Shown here: positions 29,001-42,760 of the stretch, piece after piece
How the letters are laid out: each line of letters starts with the position of its first letter
Numbering within the stretch: position 1 is the first letter of the stretch
Assembly: GCA_902729315.2 (NCBI GenBank)
Contig: LR746265.1
Span: forward strand, 5,250,892-5,314,891
Reading direction: 5' to 3'
Origin: Spirodela intermedia
Taxonomy: Eukaryota > Streptophyta > Magnoliopsida > Alismatales > Araceae
Length of the DNA stretch: 64,000 nt
Notes under the pieces: generated by a model
Databases searched by the model: none
Told to the model about the DNA's origin: nothing
Seen by the model: only the letters and a program-made list of their open reading frames with translations
Program-made: the position numbers and the translations under genes

Positions 29001-31896
29001 CAATCAGTGGATAGGACAAATAACATCATCTATGTCAATATTTCGAGTTCTTTCGAGCAATAACCAGAGGTTTGAAATGAAAGATCGTAATGCAGATCGT
29101 AATGCTCCGCAACAAAAGTCATAAATAGCACAAAACTTGCTTACCCATTGTGTACCCATGCATCTACTCGGTCTCCAACTGCCCAAAGAAAGTTGCCTAC
29201 AGCTGCTCGTCTTCGTTTCCTTGTTCCTTCATATTTTACAGTCATAAACGGATGAGCAATGCGTATTCTAGGAGGCTTATCAACCTGTCCTTCGAGAGGT
29301 ATCCACTCTTTCTGCTTATCAGAGCCTACAAAATTATTTACAAAGCAAGGTTCTTGCAAAATTAGCATGCTCCAATAGCAGAAAAACGAATAAATTTCAC
29401 AGCACTCAAGCCGTGTATGTGGCCAAGACTATCTAGGTTTACCAGCATTGGCAGGAAAGTCATTATAGTTCACATATGCTTTGCCATCTTTCAAACTGAG
29501 AACCTTAGCTGAATACCATATCCTTCTTGCATTATCCTCGTCAAAGAGAACCTGAAATTTTGAAAGGTGGTGATAGCAAAAAGTAAATAGTGAAATGAAA
29601 TAAATTCAAACCTATTTATAGAAAGACCAAAGAGACAACAAAACGCTTAAGATAGAATTCCATAAGAAGTGTCCACTGCACTGATTTAGATGAACATAAA
29701 GGAAACAATGTTATTACTAAACGAACCGGGAAGACATACCTCAACAAGAGAACCTTCCTGTATGTACCTTTCTTTCAGATTTTCCCCTCCATGATCTTTA
29801 CTAAGTTCAGGGTCTGGAGCATCAAAGGGGGCAACTCCTGAAATGCATTTGATCCAGTGAGACGTTATTTAGTCAAGATAAAAATAACGAAAAGTTTCAC
29901 CTTTCATGCATGGAACCACGAAAAGATAAATATTTTGGCTTGCCTGTCTGATTCACCGCGGATTGCTCAGGTTCATCTTGAGAAGATTTATTCCCCTCAT
30001 CAATTGTTGGTAGGATGCGCTTCTGGCTAAAAAGCGCATTACCTAGACCTTGAAGAGACTTGTTATGACCATCAGCAAATTCCAAAGCTGCCTGCTTCTC
30101 ATTGTTTGTGCTTGCCATCGCGGCATAGCCACTAGCAGCATTTGGAGCTTTCCAATAACCCTCCGGACCAGCTTCTACCAGATCATTTAATGTAAAAGGT
30201 AAAGGGTCCCCCATCGCAATAACAGCTCCTGCTTGGCAGACAGCAACTGCAGCAAGTTCTGCAGCTTTCACGATTGCATCTAAATTTTCAGCACGTTTTG
30301 AAGCGGCTGAAGCTGCTTCCACTCTCCTTCTGGCTGCCTCCTTTGCTGCAGAAATAACTGAAGTAGAACTAGTGGCTTTATCTTTGCCCTTAAAAACGGA
30401 AACGGGAGTTGCTCTCGGCAAGTTAGTCCCCTGATCATTATAGAAAATTTGAGATGCCAGAGTATCACTGCCCGTCCTACTTGACACCGCCTCATCGAAC
30501 ATCAACTTAGCCTGCATAGCAGCGTCACTTGCAACCTTAGCAGCAGCAGCTGCTGCCTTTGCAACAGAAGAAGCTGCAGCAGCAGCAACAGCAGCAGAAG
30601 CAAGCATTGCTTCAATTTCTGAAGCTTGTCCAGAATTCCTTTGGATAGTTAACTGACTCCATATCCCTTCAGAATGCTTAATTGCTGCTGCAGCAAATGC
30701 AGCAGCATCTTCAGCTTGCAACTTAGCCTGCTCAATTTTACTGCATGTCTCTTCAGACAACATAGCCTTCTGCTCTTTGCCATGATCCCCAATTAGCTGG
30801 AAATGAGTTGGGGACACTGATGAAGAGATAGCAGACAGGGAAGACATGGGTATAGGCAGATGCTTAGTGGAATCCAGCTCTGTGTGAGGTGGACAATCAG
30901 GAAGAACATGGGGAGATACCTCGTTTTTTCTCCTTTTTCTTGTCTTCTGATTGCTGGTAGCATGCTTTTTTTCAGGGTGAGGAGACATTTTACTAGCTGG
31001 TTCCGCTTGTAAAGTTGTTGTCCCAGATGAAGACAAGGGGACACCAGAAGTGAAGAAGGAACTGGTCGTCAGGAATTGCAGGTTTGAACTTTGTGGCAGT
31101 GATGAGTCCCGGACAGGTGTTGCTTGAGTTGTTTCAGCAGTTAGCTGTCCTGAAAAATGAGTCCGCGTGTCCGGCATTGATGTTTGTGATGGTGTGACCC
31201 AAGGCACTGACGTCTGTGATGATGCAACCCAGGGTAGAGATGAAGCCTGTGATAACCATGGATTACCACTACCTGGATACTGCTTTGCGTGAGAGGACTG
31301 ATAACCATGAGCCGGGGAAAATATCTGATTAGGGTCCAAGTGTGGACCTCTTGTCATGCCAGATTGAGATACATCATGCCACAATGGTGATGGCAAGGAC
31401 ATCAAATTAGAAATCACTGTAGAGCTTCCCTTCCCAATGGTTCGACTTGCAGTCACGTTTACAGGGGTCACATGTGGTTTGCTTTGAAGAGGAGTAGATC
31501 TTGAAGGTTGCTCATGGACCCTGGCACCTGAAATTTTCACATCTGCGGATATATAAGTTAGCACACGATATATATTTTAACCTACAAACACCCACAATCC
31601 AAAAAACAAAGAAAGAAAAAAACCTGAATGAGAAGGCAAAGGAGTTCCAAAACTAGCACTTGGTGATTTTTGACTATTGAACCTTTCTGCGGAAACACGC
31701 CAAGTACCCTCCCAGGCACTACGTGTGCTATCTGCATTTTTATTCAAAACAAATCAGAAGGAATACAGCAAAAAGGATACCACTATCTTTGAAAAAATCA
31801 AAAGACCCACCAGTATTTCCAAATGCTGAAATCATGCAAGCCTCGTCAGGTGGAATGCCTTGACTGCAACGGTAGAACGGAATACAATCAAAAAAT

Positions 31897-31943
<47 letters not shown>

Positions 31944-34900
31944 GCATGACATATATTTGACCAAGCTTACATCAGAGATCCATATACAAAAATCTGTGCA
32001 CGCAACTGAACTTGTTGTGAGTCTGTGAAAGGCTGGAGAAATAATGTTGACCCAGTACTCAAGTCAGAGTTCTTTGAACCACCTCCTTCATTATATGAAT
32101 ATTGATATTTCTCATCTCGTTGCATATCCCTACTCACAATAGGAACTGTGTTAACAGGTGGGTTGGATGAAGTCCCATTCTTCTTATTCACGTCCTTCTG
32201 TGGAGAAATTTCTTTAGCAGACCTCCTCCTTGAAGAAGTTGACCTTTCAGTTGAACCACTAGGCGCAGATCTAGTTTTATCCTTGTGAGTTTTCTTGCTA
32301 TTAATATCAACTGACGGGCGAGGCTCACTGACTGCCTTCGGACTAGCCTTTTTTAAGCCAGGTGTCGTAGAACACATTTCCTCAGCCTAGAGATGACATG
32401 AAATAAATGGCAGCACAATCCATAAAATAAATAGACATAAGAAAAAAATTCATATCACAATTCGAGAAAAATCATTTGTGTTCCAAGAGGACAATGAAAT
32501 CTTACCGGTGGTGCTTCATAGGATTCCATAATAGAAAATGGTTTCCACCCGCTAACAGGTGACTTTTCAGAAATAGCTGTCGTTGACCCAACCTCAAATG
32601 TGAAAGTTCTCTCTTCAGATGCATTACTCTCCTTAGGATCACAAGTATTCAACTTGTTACTATCAAGATCCTCGTCGACACTGGAAGCCTGAGGCAGAAC
32701 ACCTGATGCAGACAATGACTGTTCAGACGACTGTTTGTCAACCTCTTGATGGTCCAACCCCCCAGAAGAAGGTTCAGCACAGCCAATGATTGTTGGTGAC
32801 CCACAAACGGGTTCAAGAGAACTTGGATCTCTATGTTCAGCTTCGAACATCTGACGTTCAGAAGAACTTCCAGGCAAATTAACAGATTGAAGGGAGTTCT
32901 CATTACTGTCGACTGCATCACACACAATAGTCTCAGGCATTATTAACTAATATTAAATGGCTACTTAAATGACAATCAGCGCAGTAAGAAAAACATAACG
33001 CTCTATGTTGTTCCAAAACATTTCACAATCAGATTTTAACAGCCATCATTATTATAGTCACGATCACTACAATTTTCCTTACCTGTCAATCAGGATCTAC
33101 ATAAACCAACCGGTGAGAAACAAAGTTACATGACATAGTGGCTACCACAAATCGAATAACACAAATACATTAGCATATGAACCCTCTAAAAAACAGACGA
33201 ATTTGGTTCACCGTTCAACCCTGCAATGATTTGTCATCTACAAGTAAGCTGAGAAGTGGTGCTACGGTCATAAACGAATAAGAAGAAGGCCTCAAAATGA
33301 TCAACGCCCCCCCCCCCCAAACAAAAAAGCATCCCCAACAATACAGAAACTCCCAAAAGACCACTAAAACATTGAAAATAAATTTATAATTTCCTCATCA
33401 ATAAATCAAACAACCCTCGCTATGCCATCAAAAGGCCTTGTTGCTAGATCTGCCTAAATGCCACAAATGCAAGGCCACGACAAATATAAACCAAGGATTA
33501 CACAACCTAGAGAAAAAAAAAGGCATAAGCAATAATTGATCAAACTAAAGTCAAGTCTACACGTTTTGCCGCTGAGAAGTAAATCAAATTACGTCGTGTC
33601 ACCAAGTATCAAAAAAAGAGTCATCTCCAAGATATTTTCAGACGTAGAGCATAGAATGGTTTCTCAGATAACAAGACATTTTCAGACGTAAATCAAAAAA
33701 TGAGACGAATTCACAAATAAATGCGTCCAGTTAAGAAAACAAGTAGGAAACATAAATAATACGAATCTTGATCTTAAAAACAAAATAATACAAATAAATT
33801 AATGCATCCAGCTGAGATAACAGAACAGAAGAGAAAGGATAAAGCATATGACTTGACGATCAAATAAATAATACGATATTTGCCTAAACTTCAAGGATTG
33901 GGAGGCAGCAGAGAGATGTAGTTATCTTAATATTATATTTTATGATACAAAAACGATAAGTTCTCAATCTGTTGGACTTGATCCGCAATCAGAGAACCAC
34001 TCATTCCCCCACAGAATGCAGCGCTTCCACTTCAAGAGGTCATCATCCAAATCATATGAAAGAAAACAAATACATAGATCACATCCAAGAAAATATTTAC
34101 AAATCATTACCTGCAATTGCTCGTATAGTCTCCATAATCGGACGTCTTTCTGCGGGATCAGATAGAATATGAGCATCTTGATCTTGACCTGAAGAATCTC
34201 CCAATTTTTCATTCATCTGAGATTTCAAATTATCTGGACGCACAGAGGACCTGGCACTCTGAACAGTGGGGTCTCCACTCTCTAGTTCGTGGCCAGTGCT
34301 ATATTTCTCCGATGGATTGGTATTCTGTGTATGGAAGTTGCCCACATTCTCAGAGTCCTCATCACGTCCATTTGGATTGATAACTTCCAGCACCACCTGA
34401 CCAGGAGCACAAGTACTATCATCTACGTCCATTGTATGATTCTTAGGCACTTCATCTTCAGAACTCTTCTGAACCTCTGCAGACTCTGAGACACCGGAAG
34501 CAAGTTCGAATTTATGGAATCCCAAATCATCATTATCTCTTTCTTCTCTTCCTTGTGCTCCATTACCTGTACTCTTTATTTCATGTTCCATAATCAAAGA
34601 ATCTTCCACACCCTTGCTTCTTTCAGGTTGATGGCATTGCGCATCTTCACTTTCTTCAGGGGAAATCAAAGGTTCCTTTAGTTTTCTTCTTCCATAATCA
34701 TCAACTGACTCAGCGGTTTTCGTCATTAACACATTTTGAATTTGCAGATCATGATTCTCCAACAGAATTTGGGGTTCAGAACTGGCATCATGGGGTCCTT
34801 TCACATGCTCAAAAGAATCAATTTTCGTAGACCATGCAGACTGCTTCGTATCATCGGACCGACTGCTTTCAACAGAATGATCCTCGGGACTTATTTTACC

Positions 34901-36184
34901 CTTGATAACCAAAACATCAGTCTCATGTGATGCTGTCACAGTCTGACCATTGGAAGCATTGCCTTTGCTCAGAATCTCTATTTGGTGAGCAACGTCTTCC
35001 AGTAAACCATCTTTCTCAGAGACTGCATGCTTACTGTATCCTTCCATTAACAAAGAAGATGGCTTGATCTTCATCTCTAGATTAGATAAGCCTTCTGGAA
35101 CAACATGGCCCAGTTTGGGGACAAATACCTCAGAATTTTCATTAGTATGTCCACTTCCTTTTTTCACAATTTGATTCTCCACTTTATCAGAACCATCCGT
35201 GACCAGAATTTGTGGCCCTACAGGCAGCACATCCTGAGGATAATTTTCTCGTATTTGCTCAACAATTTCCTTTGATGATAAGTTTCCAGAATCTTTAGCA
35301 GAACTCTTGACGGGAAATGTCCTTGGATCCATTCGGTCAATAGTGGTATCCCGAATTTCTTCAGCCACCAATTGGGCAGAATTATCACCCGATTCACTCT
35401 TTTCCACAAATTCGTCATCCAATTGGCAGCTATCAAGGGTCATTTCATTGTCGTTGTTGTCAAATGACTTTTCCTTCGTCACAAAGGATTTGTCTGTAGC
35501 TGCAGTTATAACTTCTTTCAAGATACAATCATCAGACACAACTTTGCAAGGGCTTATGTTCATCTCATCAACGATTCTACCTTCCAAATTCTCATCATTG
35601 AATGTGTTAGACGTAACTTGGGCATCAGGCAGTTCTGCAGTCACACTTTCATTCAATCTGGGCAATTCTTTCTCACATTTCTCAGGAAGTAGCACAGAGT
35701 CCTCATTCATAGCTGTCACCCCCTTTGAATGAACAGAACTGTCTTGAAAGCAACTAGGATCCATGTGATTATTTACACCACTCAATTCATTATGGGCATC
35801 CAAATCAATAAAAGATGTTCTCTTGTTGATCACGTCATCCTCTCCAACAGATTTCAGTAAGATCTCAACAGACTCGGACGATGTAGCTTCAGACCACACA
35901 TTTTTTCGCCTAGAGATAGAGCAGGGTTCGGCAGGACCAGAGTTAAACTCCAATGCTGCGTTACCAGATGAGAAGTCTTCAATCCAGTTTCTCTCCTCTT
36001 GATCTTGGATGCCAATCAAAGACTCAGGTTCAACTAGACTATCAAACCTTAGATTGACCTGAAAATGTTCGTCCAATTCGAACTTGGGCAGAGAAAATGA
36101 TCGTAAACCTGATGAGAATCTGCTGTTATCTTCCCCACTTAGCTGAAAATTTTGGCTTTGAAAATCATTGCCATCATAATCCAT
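26057..36184 (-). CDS. G2484-1: Agenet-domain protein, G2484-1-like
   Basis: Thirteen coding exons: 36184-34111, 32912-32506, 32386-31971, 31863-31811, 31731-31624, 31542-29944, 29837-29740, 29551-29443, 29325-29145, 28807-28740, 27578-27463, 27373-26492 and 26209-26057, giving 2087 residues. The N-terminus (MDYDGNDFQSQNFQLSGE, then WSEATSSESVEILL) and the block QLRAQIFVYGSLIQG, PPDEACMISAFG match Arabidopsis G2484-1, a protein of about 2,000 residues. An Ala-rich helical stretch lies in exon 6. Tandem Agenet (Tudor-like) repeats cover about residues 1575-1740: VLFDEDNARRIWYSAKVL, DRVDAWVHNGWCEGVV, RAWHLRPSLVWKDGQWVEW. A basic tail follows, including FGVPKPGKKRKFMEVSKHYV and RRSNRRIQPTSR/LLEGLQSS. 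Likely a nuclear chromatin-associated protein, inferred from the Agenet domain. Exon 6 appears to use a GC donor. Confidence 0.92.
31898..31942. repeat. Compound microsatellite (GT)n(GA)n
   Basis: About 11 GT units are followed directly by about 11 GA units, in intron 3 of the Agenet gene. Confidence 0.95.
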
Positions 36185-38827
36185 CGGTGTATCCCTAAAA
36201 AAGTAGAATGGAGATGCAACTGACAAAATCAGACGCCCATCTGATTAGAAGAAACAAAGAAATGGGAAACCCCAAAAGCACATAAAAGATAAAAGGAAAT
36301 GAGGAACATGGTTTCAACCCTGAAATGATTTGAGAAGCAATCAAATCAGCACTGCAACTCAATGAAAAATGTAACATAAAATACTATAAGTTAGTTCCTT
36401 AAAAATAAAGAGAATCTAAGTTATACCAGGGAGGAGAGAGATCTTTACCACATTTTTGCCAACAACTAAAAATCCATCCTATCTAACTTCATGGATCAAA
36501 AACCCTTCATGCATACTCACAAGTTACCTATACACCCAGATTCCTTTGTCCCAAACCCCTTGGGTGTTGAACAAGGGATCTCACTTCTCACCCAAGCGAA
36601 CAAACTCAAAAAGATTCTCGGAAGATAACAATTATATTTAAATCCTAAATGATATTCCAAATATCCCATTTTTCTATTCCACTATAATATTGACAATCAA
36701 GATTCAAAAGTTCTTATTTCTGGTCCCCTAACCGCCCCCCCTCTCCGAATCACCGATCCCGTGAACTGTATCTCTGCAATTGCAAAAGTTAAAGCATTAT
36801 GACATTTATACAGGTCGTTCACATGACTGGCAGTCGATGGCAGAGGTGCCAGTGATTGACAAGTAGAAAAAGAAAAGGAGAAAATAGCAGAAGGGAAGAA
36901 ACTGGATTAAAGAGTACGTGAATGGAAGGGAAGATAGCACTTCCAACTGCGGTTACGGAAGGATAGGATATGAATTCCCCAATGCACCCTCACCCTCCCC
37001 TTCCCTCTTTCACCTTCGTCCTACGTTCTTATTTTCCTCTACATTCCCTAAAAAAACGTTTGCAGGTGTTGCAAACTGAAAAATAATATTAACATTAAAC
37101 CCACACTATCCCTTATCTATCCGCTATGTGGGTCACATGATTAGAGTTTACCACTCTAATTTTGACCATTTCTAGGTTAACATCAAGTCAAAACTGGCAA
37201 ACTAGGATTCAAAAAAGTCTTAAACGACTAACATATTGTCTCTTTTAACAGAATAGAATTGAGCGGATAGGATAGTCAACATGGAGAATCATTATATAAT
37301 ATCATGAATTCCTTAGCATTACACCAGTCTAGATATCTATATAGAATAAAATTCATGAACTTAGGGATAGCATTACATAAGCATCAACTATTATCAAAGG
37401 CACTAAACGAAACAGCTAGCGCATACAATTAAATATTGGATTCACGAAAATATCTTAACGGTGTCATCACAGAGACCTGATGCACCAACATTCAGTTATA
37501 CTTTTTCGTTTTTCCAAGACAGTTTTATTACCTTTCTAAGGTAAGAGAGAGGAACTAACTTATTCAAAGTTTGACCATGGTACGGAATCATTGTCTACAA
37601 TCGATTGTGCATGCACTGTCCATGTAATAAGTCAAACCAAATGTATTGAACAGATAATGGATCCAGGCTAAATTCCCTTCCAAGAAGGGAATACTAAGGA
37701 AACATGAGTCGAAAATTCTATTTCATAAAATGTTCCCATTTTGTGGAGACTAATGGCACCAACATTCATTGTCACTCACACGTCGGTGCATGCTCAACAG
37801 AGAAAATGTGACTGTCGTACTGCATATAGCCCTTTGAATGTACACACATTCTATTTCATCGCAATGTAAAATAGAATGTGTGTACAATCATTGCCCAGAC
37901 CTTAGTAGGAGCAGAACAGCTACATTCGGTTTCTTGTTCTCAGACAACTACACTCATTCAACCACAATTTTACTCTCAGACGATAGAATTAATTCACTGA
38001 GATACACCTACAGATGTGTTGATCAGTAAATGGGTAAGATCAACAAACGTAAAGGTCAGAGTCTACGTCCTGTATGAGTAATGGGCAGAAACAGCTTCCT
38101 TTCCAGAAGAGAAATTAACGCAATAAATTTTAGTTATGATAAAACTACCTAAGCGAACATACAAATCAATGAGGGTGTGTCCCAAACTAAAGCAGTCGTC
38201 AGTTTATTGTTTAAACCAGGGGGGATCCTACATGAGGTAGATAGCAAAAAACCCAAAGTGAGATAATAAAAACCAAACGCAGAAAAAATAGAGAAATAAT
38301 GATGTAAAAGAGGAAGTAACAAGACTTGAACGTTCGTAGCAGCTTTTGCTGTTTAATGTCTCGAAGGACACATTAAAGTAGCTAGTTTTGGAATAAAATT
38401 ATAACATTACAACATGAAAGCCTAAACTCAAACCAACTCCCCAAAAACCCTAACTCTAGTCTCCTGTTCTAAATAAGGAAAAATAACCTAACTTTCACAT
38501 CGTCTACCGTGAAACAGACCAAGTCCAAGCTCCCGCGTTCTTGTTTTCAAAAGAACCCTAGTTCCCCGTCAACAAATAGTCCGAGCAAAGTGTAGCGCGG
38601 CAGCATCGAAGGATAACGAACGAGGACGAAACAGGGGATGGGTGAAACCGCGAGCTAGAGAACGTACCACAGTAAGAATTCCTAGGTCGCTCCTGACACC
38701 CTCCATCCGGTGACGAAATCTAAACCGTCTCCTGACCGCGCCCCAAATCCTACGGTGATCCGCAGGCTCATTTCCCTAGGGCCTTAACAAGCATCTTCCG
38801 CCCTACCGCCGCCCGCAAAACCTTACC
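36185..38827. other. Long 5' intron of the Agenet gene
   Basis: AT-rich DNA bounded by a donor-like CCAAG/GTAAGG at 38827/38826 and an acceptor CTTTTTTAG/GG ending at 36195 (minus strand). The first exon would be noncoding apart from short upstream ORFs. It contains a 19-base perfect inverted repeat at 37838-37887. No other gene seen. Confidence 0.5.
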
Positions 38828-39130
38828 TTGGCGGCTCCCCGACATGGATTCGCCGTCTCCGGCAGCGTCCTCCACAGACCCCGGGGAAAAATTCTCCGGG
38901 AACCCGCGGCGCCGGAGCAGCGGAAGCGGAACGAAGGACGGGGCCGCGCGCCGCCCACTCTCCCCTCCCCTTCCTCTCGCTCCCCAGCCCCCTCTCCCCC
39001 TCGCCCACCCTTTCCTCCCACTCTACCTCTCCCCTTCCACTCCACACCGTCTCTGTGCCTCCCTCTCACGGTGCACGCTGAGTGCATCGAACCGTGAGAA
39101 ATATGTGACGGGCCGGTTTTAAAAGGACAC
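38828..39130 (-). promoter_or_regulatory. Probable first exon and core promoter of the Agenet gene
   Basis: GC-rich, GA-biased on the minus strand, and followed by a strong splice donor. An ATG at 38845 begins a short ORF running into the donor. The transcription start cannot be fixed from sequence alone. Confidence 0.4.
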
Positions 39131-39545
39131 ATCCCAGATGGACAGAGGCATTTTGCAAATTAACCCTCACCTTTACCAGACATTCACAGTGCCGTGGACG
39201 AAGAGGTTTGGAGAGGATTAGCTCACTCCTGGTAACCTTACCGCCTCCGACCCCCCATCCCCCTTCCTTCACCCTTTGTCTCACACCGGGGACGTCGCAG
39301 GGCATCCCCCCGCTCTGGCCCCGGACCCCCCCCTCCCCTGCTCCGGTTTTGGATACGGGTTCGGAACTGAGCACACGCTAACGATAACCAAAAATTCATC
39401 CGAACCGGAAGTGGGACCGGAATCGAGCCCGACACGAGGAGAAAAATATGCAAAAAAACCTACCACGGAAAAAGATTACCCAGAATAACAAAGGCTGGAA
39501 AGTCAACCGTAGATCATATGGGTTAGCCAACAGACAGCCTCCGAC

Positions 39546-42500
39546 CTAACATCGTTGACGGAAGTCAAACAAATTCGAGGTCAACTCGGCGAACAAATCC
39601 CCGAATCTGGTATTGTACGGCGACAAATCTATATGATCATGCAGCCTCTGATCAGCGTTTTCCGGCATCCAGGAGACAAGGTCGTCAACGCTGAGAGAGG
39701 AGCCTTTGGCGTGTATCTCCCTCTGTAGAAGTTCAGCTGCACCATGCGATGGCCGCGGTAAGATAATCCGCGGGCCGAAGTCTGACTATGGAGGCAAGAA
39801 GAGGGTAGCAGGGGTGCATCACAGAATGAAAGATGTGGAGAGAGAAAATTCAGCGATTTTTTATTTTATTTTTTTAATGATGGTCGACAGGTATTGTCCT
39901 CGTCGACCAATTCAGAGCTTCATATATCACATTGAATACTTGAAGTAACAGCAGAAAATGAGCATTGAACAGGTGCCCAGCCTTCCATGGGTTTCCCTGA
40001 GACAACCGATGCATAGCCAAATCCAATCATTAAGTGGGTTGCTATCACCTTAATCAAGAACACAATCTGTCATGTTCAATAGAGTTGGGACTGATGATGT
40101 GTCCTCCAATGTTTATAGCGGCCTGTACTAAGCAAAAGCAAAAAAAATGGATTGAAAGGTTTTCTTCAGAAAACCTGAGTGAAAGACACTGCTTCAAGAT
40201 AAAAGACCATTGTTATGATTTTGAAATCAGATCAAGCCAAGGTAGACAGACATGAAGCGTTTCTGTCTTCAATCTGGGTAAGAAACCCCAAATACCCATC
40301 ATACAACACATGCAACACTAGTCAAAGATGGCAGCATTCAAGAACTAGACTGCGGAACCCACTTGTCATGTCCAGAGCTTGCATGAGAAATGATGCAACC
40401 ATAGAAATCCGAAATAAATCAAGCGCAATAATGTAAAAAAAACGAGATTAGACAGACAAAAGAGGCCTTCGGAATAGAGCGAATCTTCCTGGAGAGGAGA
40501 GATGTGGCGTACCCCATATGGTAAGTATGAAATCCCAGTATCTTAAGGTGAGGCTCTTTAACTCGAAATATACCATACTTAGATGCATTTCAGGAGAAGG
40601 GTACACGTTAACCCATAATGAGAGGCTTTCTTGCTTGTCCAGCATGGCTTTCTCCACTCTGTGGAGTTCCTCCAGGAAAATATCTTTTCCAGTGATCCTC
40701 GGTGAAATAATAGGGAAAAAACAGCGGGTGTTTCTTCACTTTTCCAAGCTTTTGATGATCCAACAAGTAGTTGTTTGGGGCAGAAGATGCAGTTGACGAT
40801 TGCTTCAGTTTCAGTTGATATCCAGGAAGCTTCTACCGCAGGCCTACAAAACCAGTCCTTGTCATTTCCAATTACTCTCCGAGTCTGCATCCGCAGATGA
40901 TCTGAAAAGGGGAGGTAAGTTTCCTTTGCTTGGATTCCTAGAAGGTTCACCACATGCCCAGCAATACACAGCAATCATGTTTGGGTACATGTGGTCTTTC
41001 AAAGGATAAAGGGAATGGTGTTTGGTTGCGGTTGGTATTTCTTCATTAACTGAAAAGCAAGATAGAAAATAACCATGTCTGGACCAAAGGCATTCCATAA
41101 GCTAGGGGGAATTTCAAATGAGATTACTGCTAAAGATAAAAATAAATATGATGAAAGTATGGTAGAAAAACTACATTACATATGGTAGTGATGACAAGAC
41201 TGAAATAACTTCTATGTTCGACATGACCAAAACATGTTATACCACATTACATACGGTGAATTTTCAGTTTCTTTTGAATGGCTAGGTCTGGGCATGTCTG
41301 TTTCCTTCTAATTTATACATAAAACCAATTTAATTAGGAACAAACAAAATGTCACTAGGATCCAAGAATATTTTGATGATATAGATGACTTAAATGATTT
41401 AATGGGAAATAGAAAATAAAAATATTACGAAATTCTCTTTGGAATTGAACCGCCAAATTAGTGACAATGTTCTTTCTGTTTATCTTTGATTCGAGTTGAA
41501 CTAACCCCACTTAGGTCGATTTCGTCCATTTATACTTGCTATGACACTTGCCATAGCGTAGATAATTAAGTTTTCCTCTTAAATGTAAAGGTTAAGTCCG
41601 TCTAGTGAAAACCTGGAATGATTCAGCACCAGCTAACTACCCCTCACCATTTAAGGCCAGATGCAGTATTTCAATGATTGTACCAGAAAATATAATGAGA
41701 TGCTGACTTAACTTCAAAGTTTGTTCGAATTTCTTGAGTAATTGGCCATAAAGTTTGCAGTACATAAAAGCCGATATAGAGTCACATCGCTGCCACTATT
41801 ATCATAAATATGAGCATCATTCCATCAAACAGTCTCTGATCAAGTTACACGGCCGCTGCTAAACATGTGAGCCCTCTACAATAGTGTCAAATGCTTCACT
41901 AACGGTGACTTTCTACTAAAGGGGATTTGCCAATGGTTTGTGACTCTAGTTGACAAGCAGACACCTGCCTTTTTATTTTTGAAGTCTATGATTTTGATCA
42001 GGGAGCAGGGGCAATATCCAATTCCCACGAGGAAAAAGACACAATCGACGTTGCGATACATCCTTTCTCTTTGGCAATTAATGGTGAAAGATCAAAGCAA
42101 CCCACAGTAAAGGCTTGATGACCTCACAAACTTAGCTGTTAAACAGGAATAAGGCATCCTGTCTGAACACTAAAGATGCATATACTGTCTAAACGCAAGA
42201 TATAAGCATCAACCATACATAGTAAAGAATAAAAACAAATACAGAAAAAAAAAATCATTCAGGCATTTAATAAAAAGAAAACTTCAATACAACAAGAATT
42301 CGTGATTCATCTGAAGACACATCCTAGGTTTTTCCAACAACTTTTGTCAACAATAGCATTTAAAATCGAGTCAAGCATAAGTCTCGGATGTCAACGGCCT
42401 CTTTACCTTGGTGGTATCTGAACAGCAGTCTCCGTTAAAAATTTGCATTTTCATTCACTGTCAATGTGTGTAGACTCTGTTCCTTGATGCATGTTCTTTT

Positions 42501-42760
42501 TCCAAGAATCCTTAAATGAATATCATAGCCTGAAAATGCCGAAGATGAGTTTTTTTGAAGAGTGAAAGGCAAGAGAAATTATAGTTGGGTGTTTGTTTGA
42601 TCCATTCCTCGAGTGGGGAGAAGCTATTTCTGATTTTTTCTTTGACAATTCCCCACCGACACACTGATCAAGAATGGTTCTGTATAGAGCAAGAACATGC
42701 TTCTCACAGTTGGCAATCTTCACTCAAACAATTTGATTTCTTCAGATGACACAGCTGGAA
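39546..42760 (-). pseudogene. MIP1 leucine-zipper / DUF547 protein, diverged or decayed
   Basis: Recognised in pieces on the minus strand. About 42760-42570: SSEEIKLFE, then one base out of frame KIANCEKHVLALYRTILDQ, like the MIP1 ternary-complex-factor zipper (EVxxLExxLLSLYRxxFDQ). About 40700-40580: EELHRVEKAMLDKQESLSLW, then VNVYPSPEMHL, like the DUF547 LAFWINIYNAxxMHA segment. 40122 to about 40060: AAINIGGHIISPNSIEHDRL, very like DUF547 NIGGHxIxAxSIEHxIL, but with an in-frame TGA just before a possible donor. 39785-39546: an 80-codon last exon with IILPR, LSVDDLVSWMPENADQ and DLSPYNTRFGDLF, ending TAG, like the DUF547 end. Several expected segments were not found. The frame break and the stop favour a decayed copy, but incomplete exon mapping could give the same picture. 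Confidence 0.5.
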
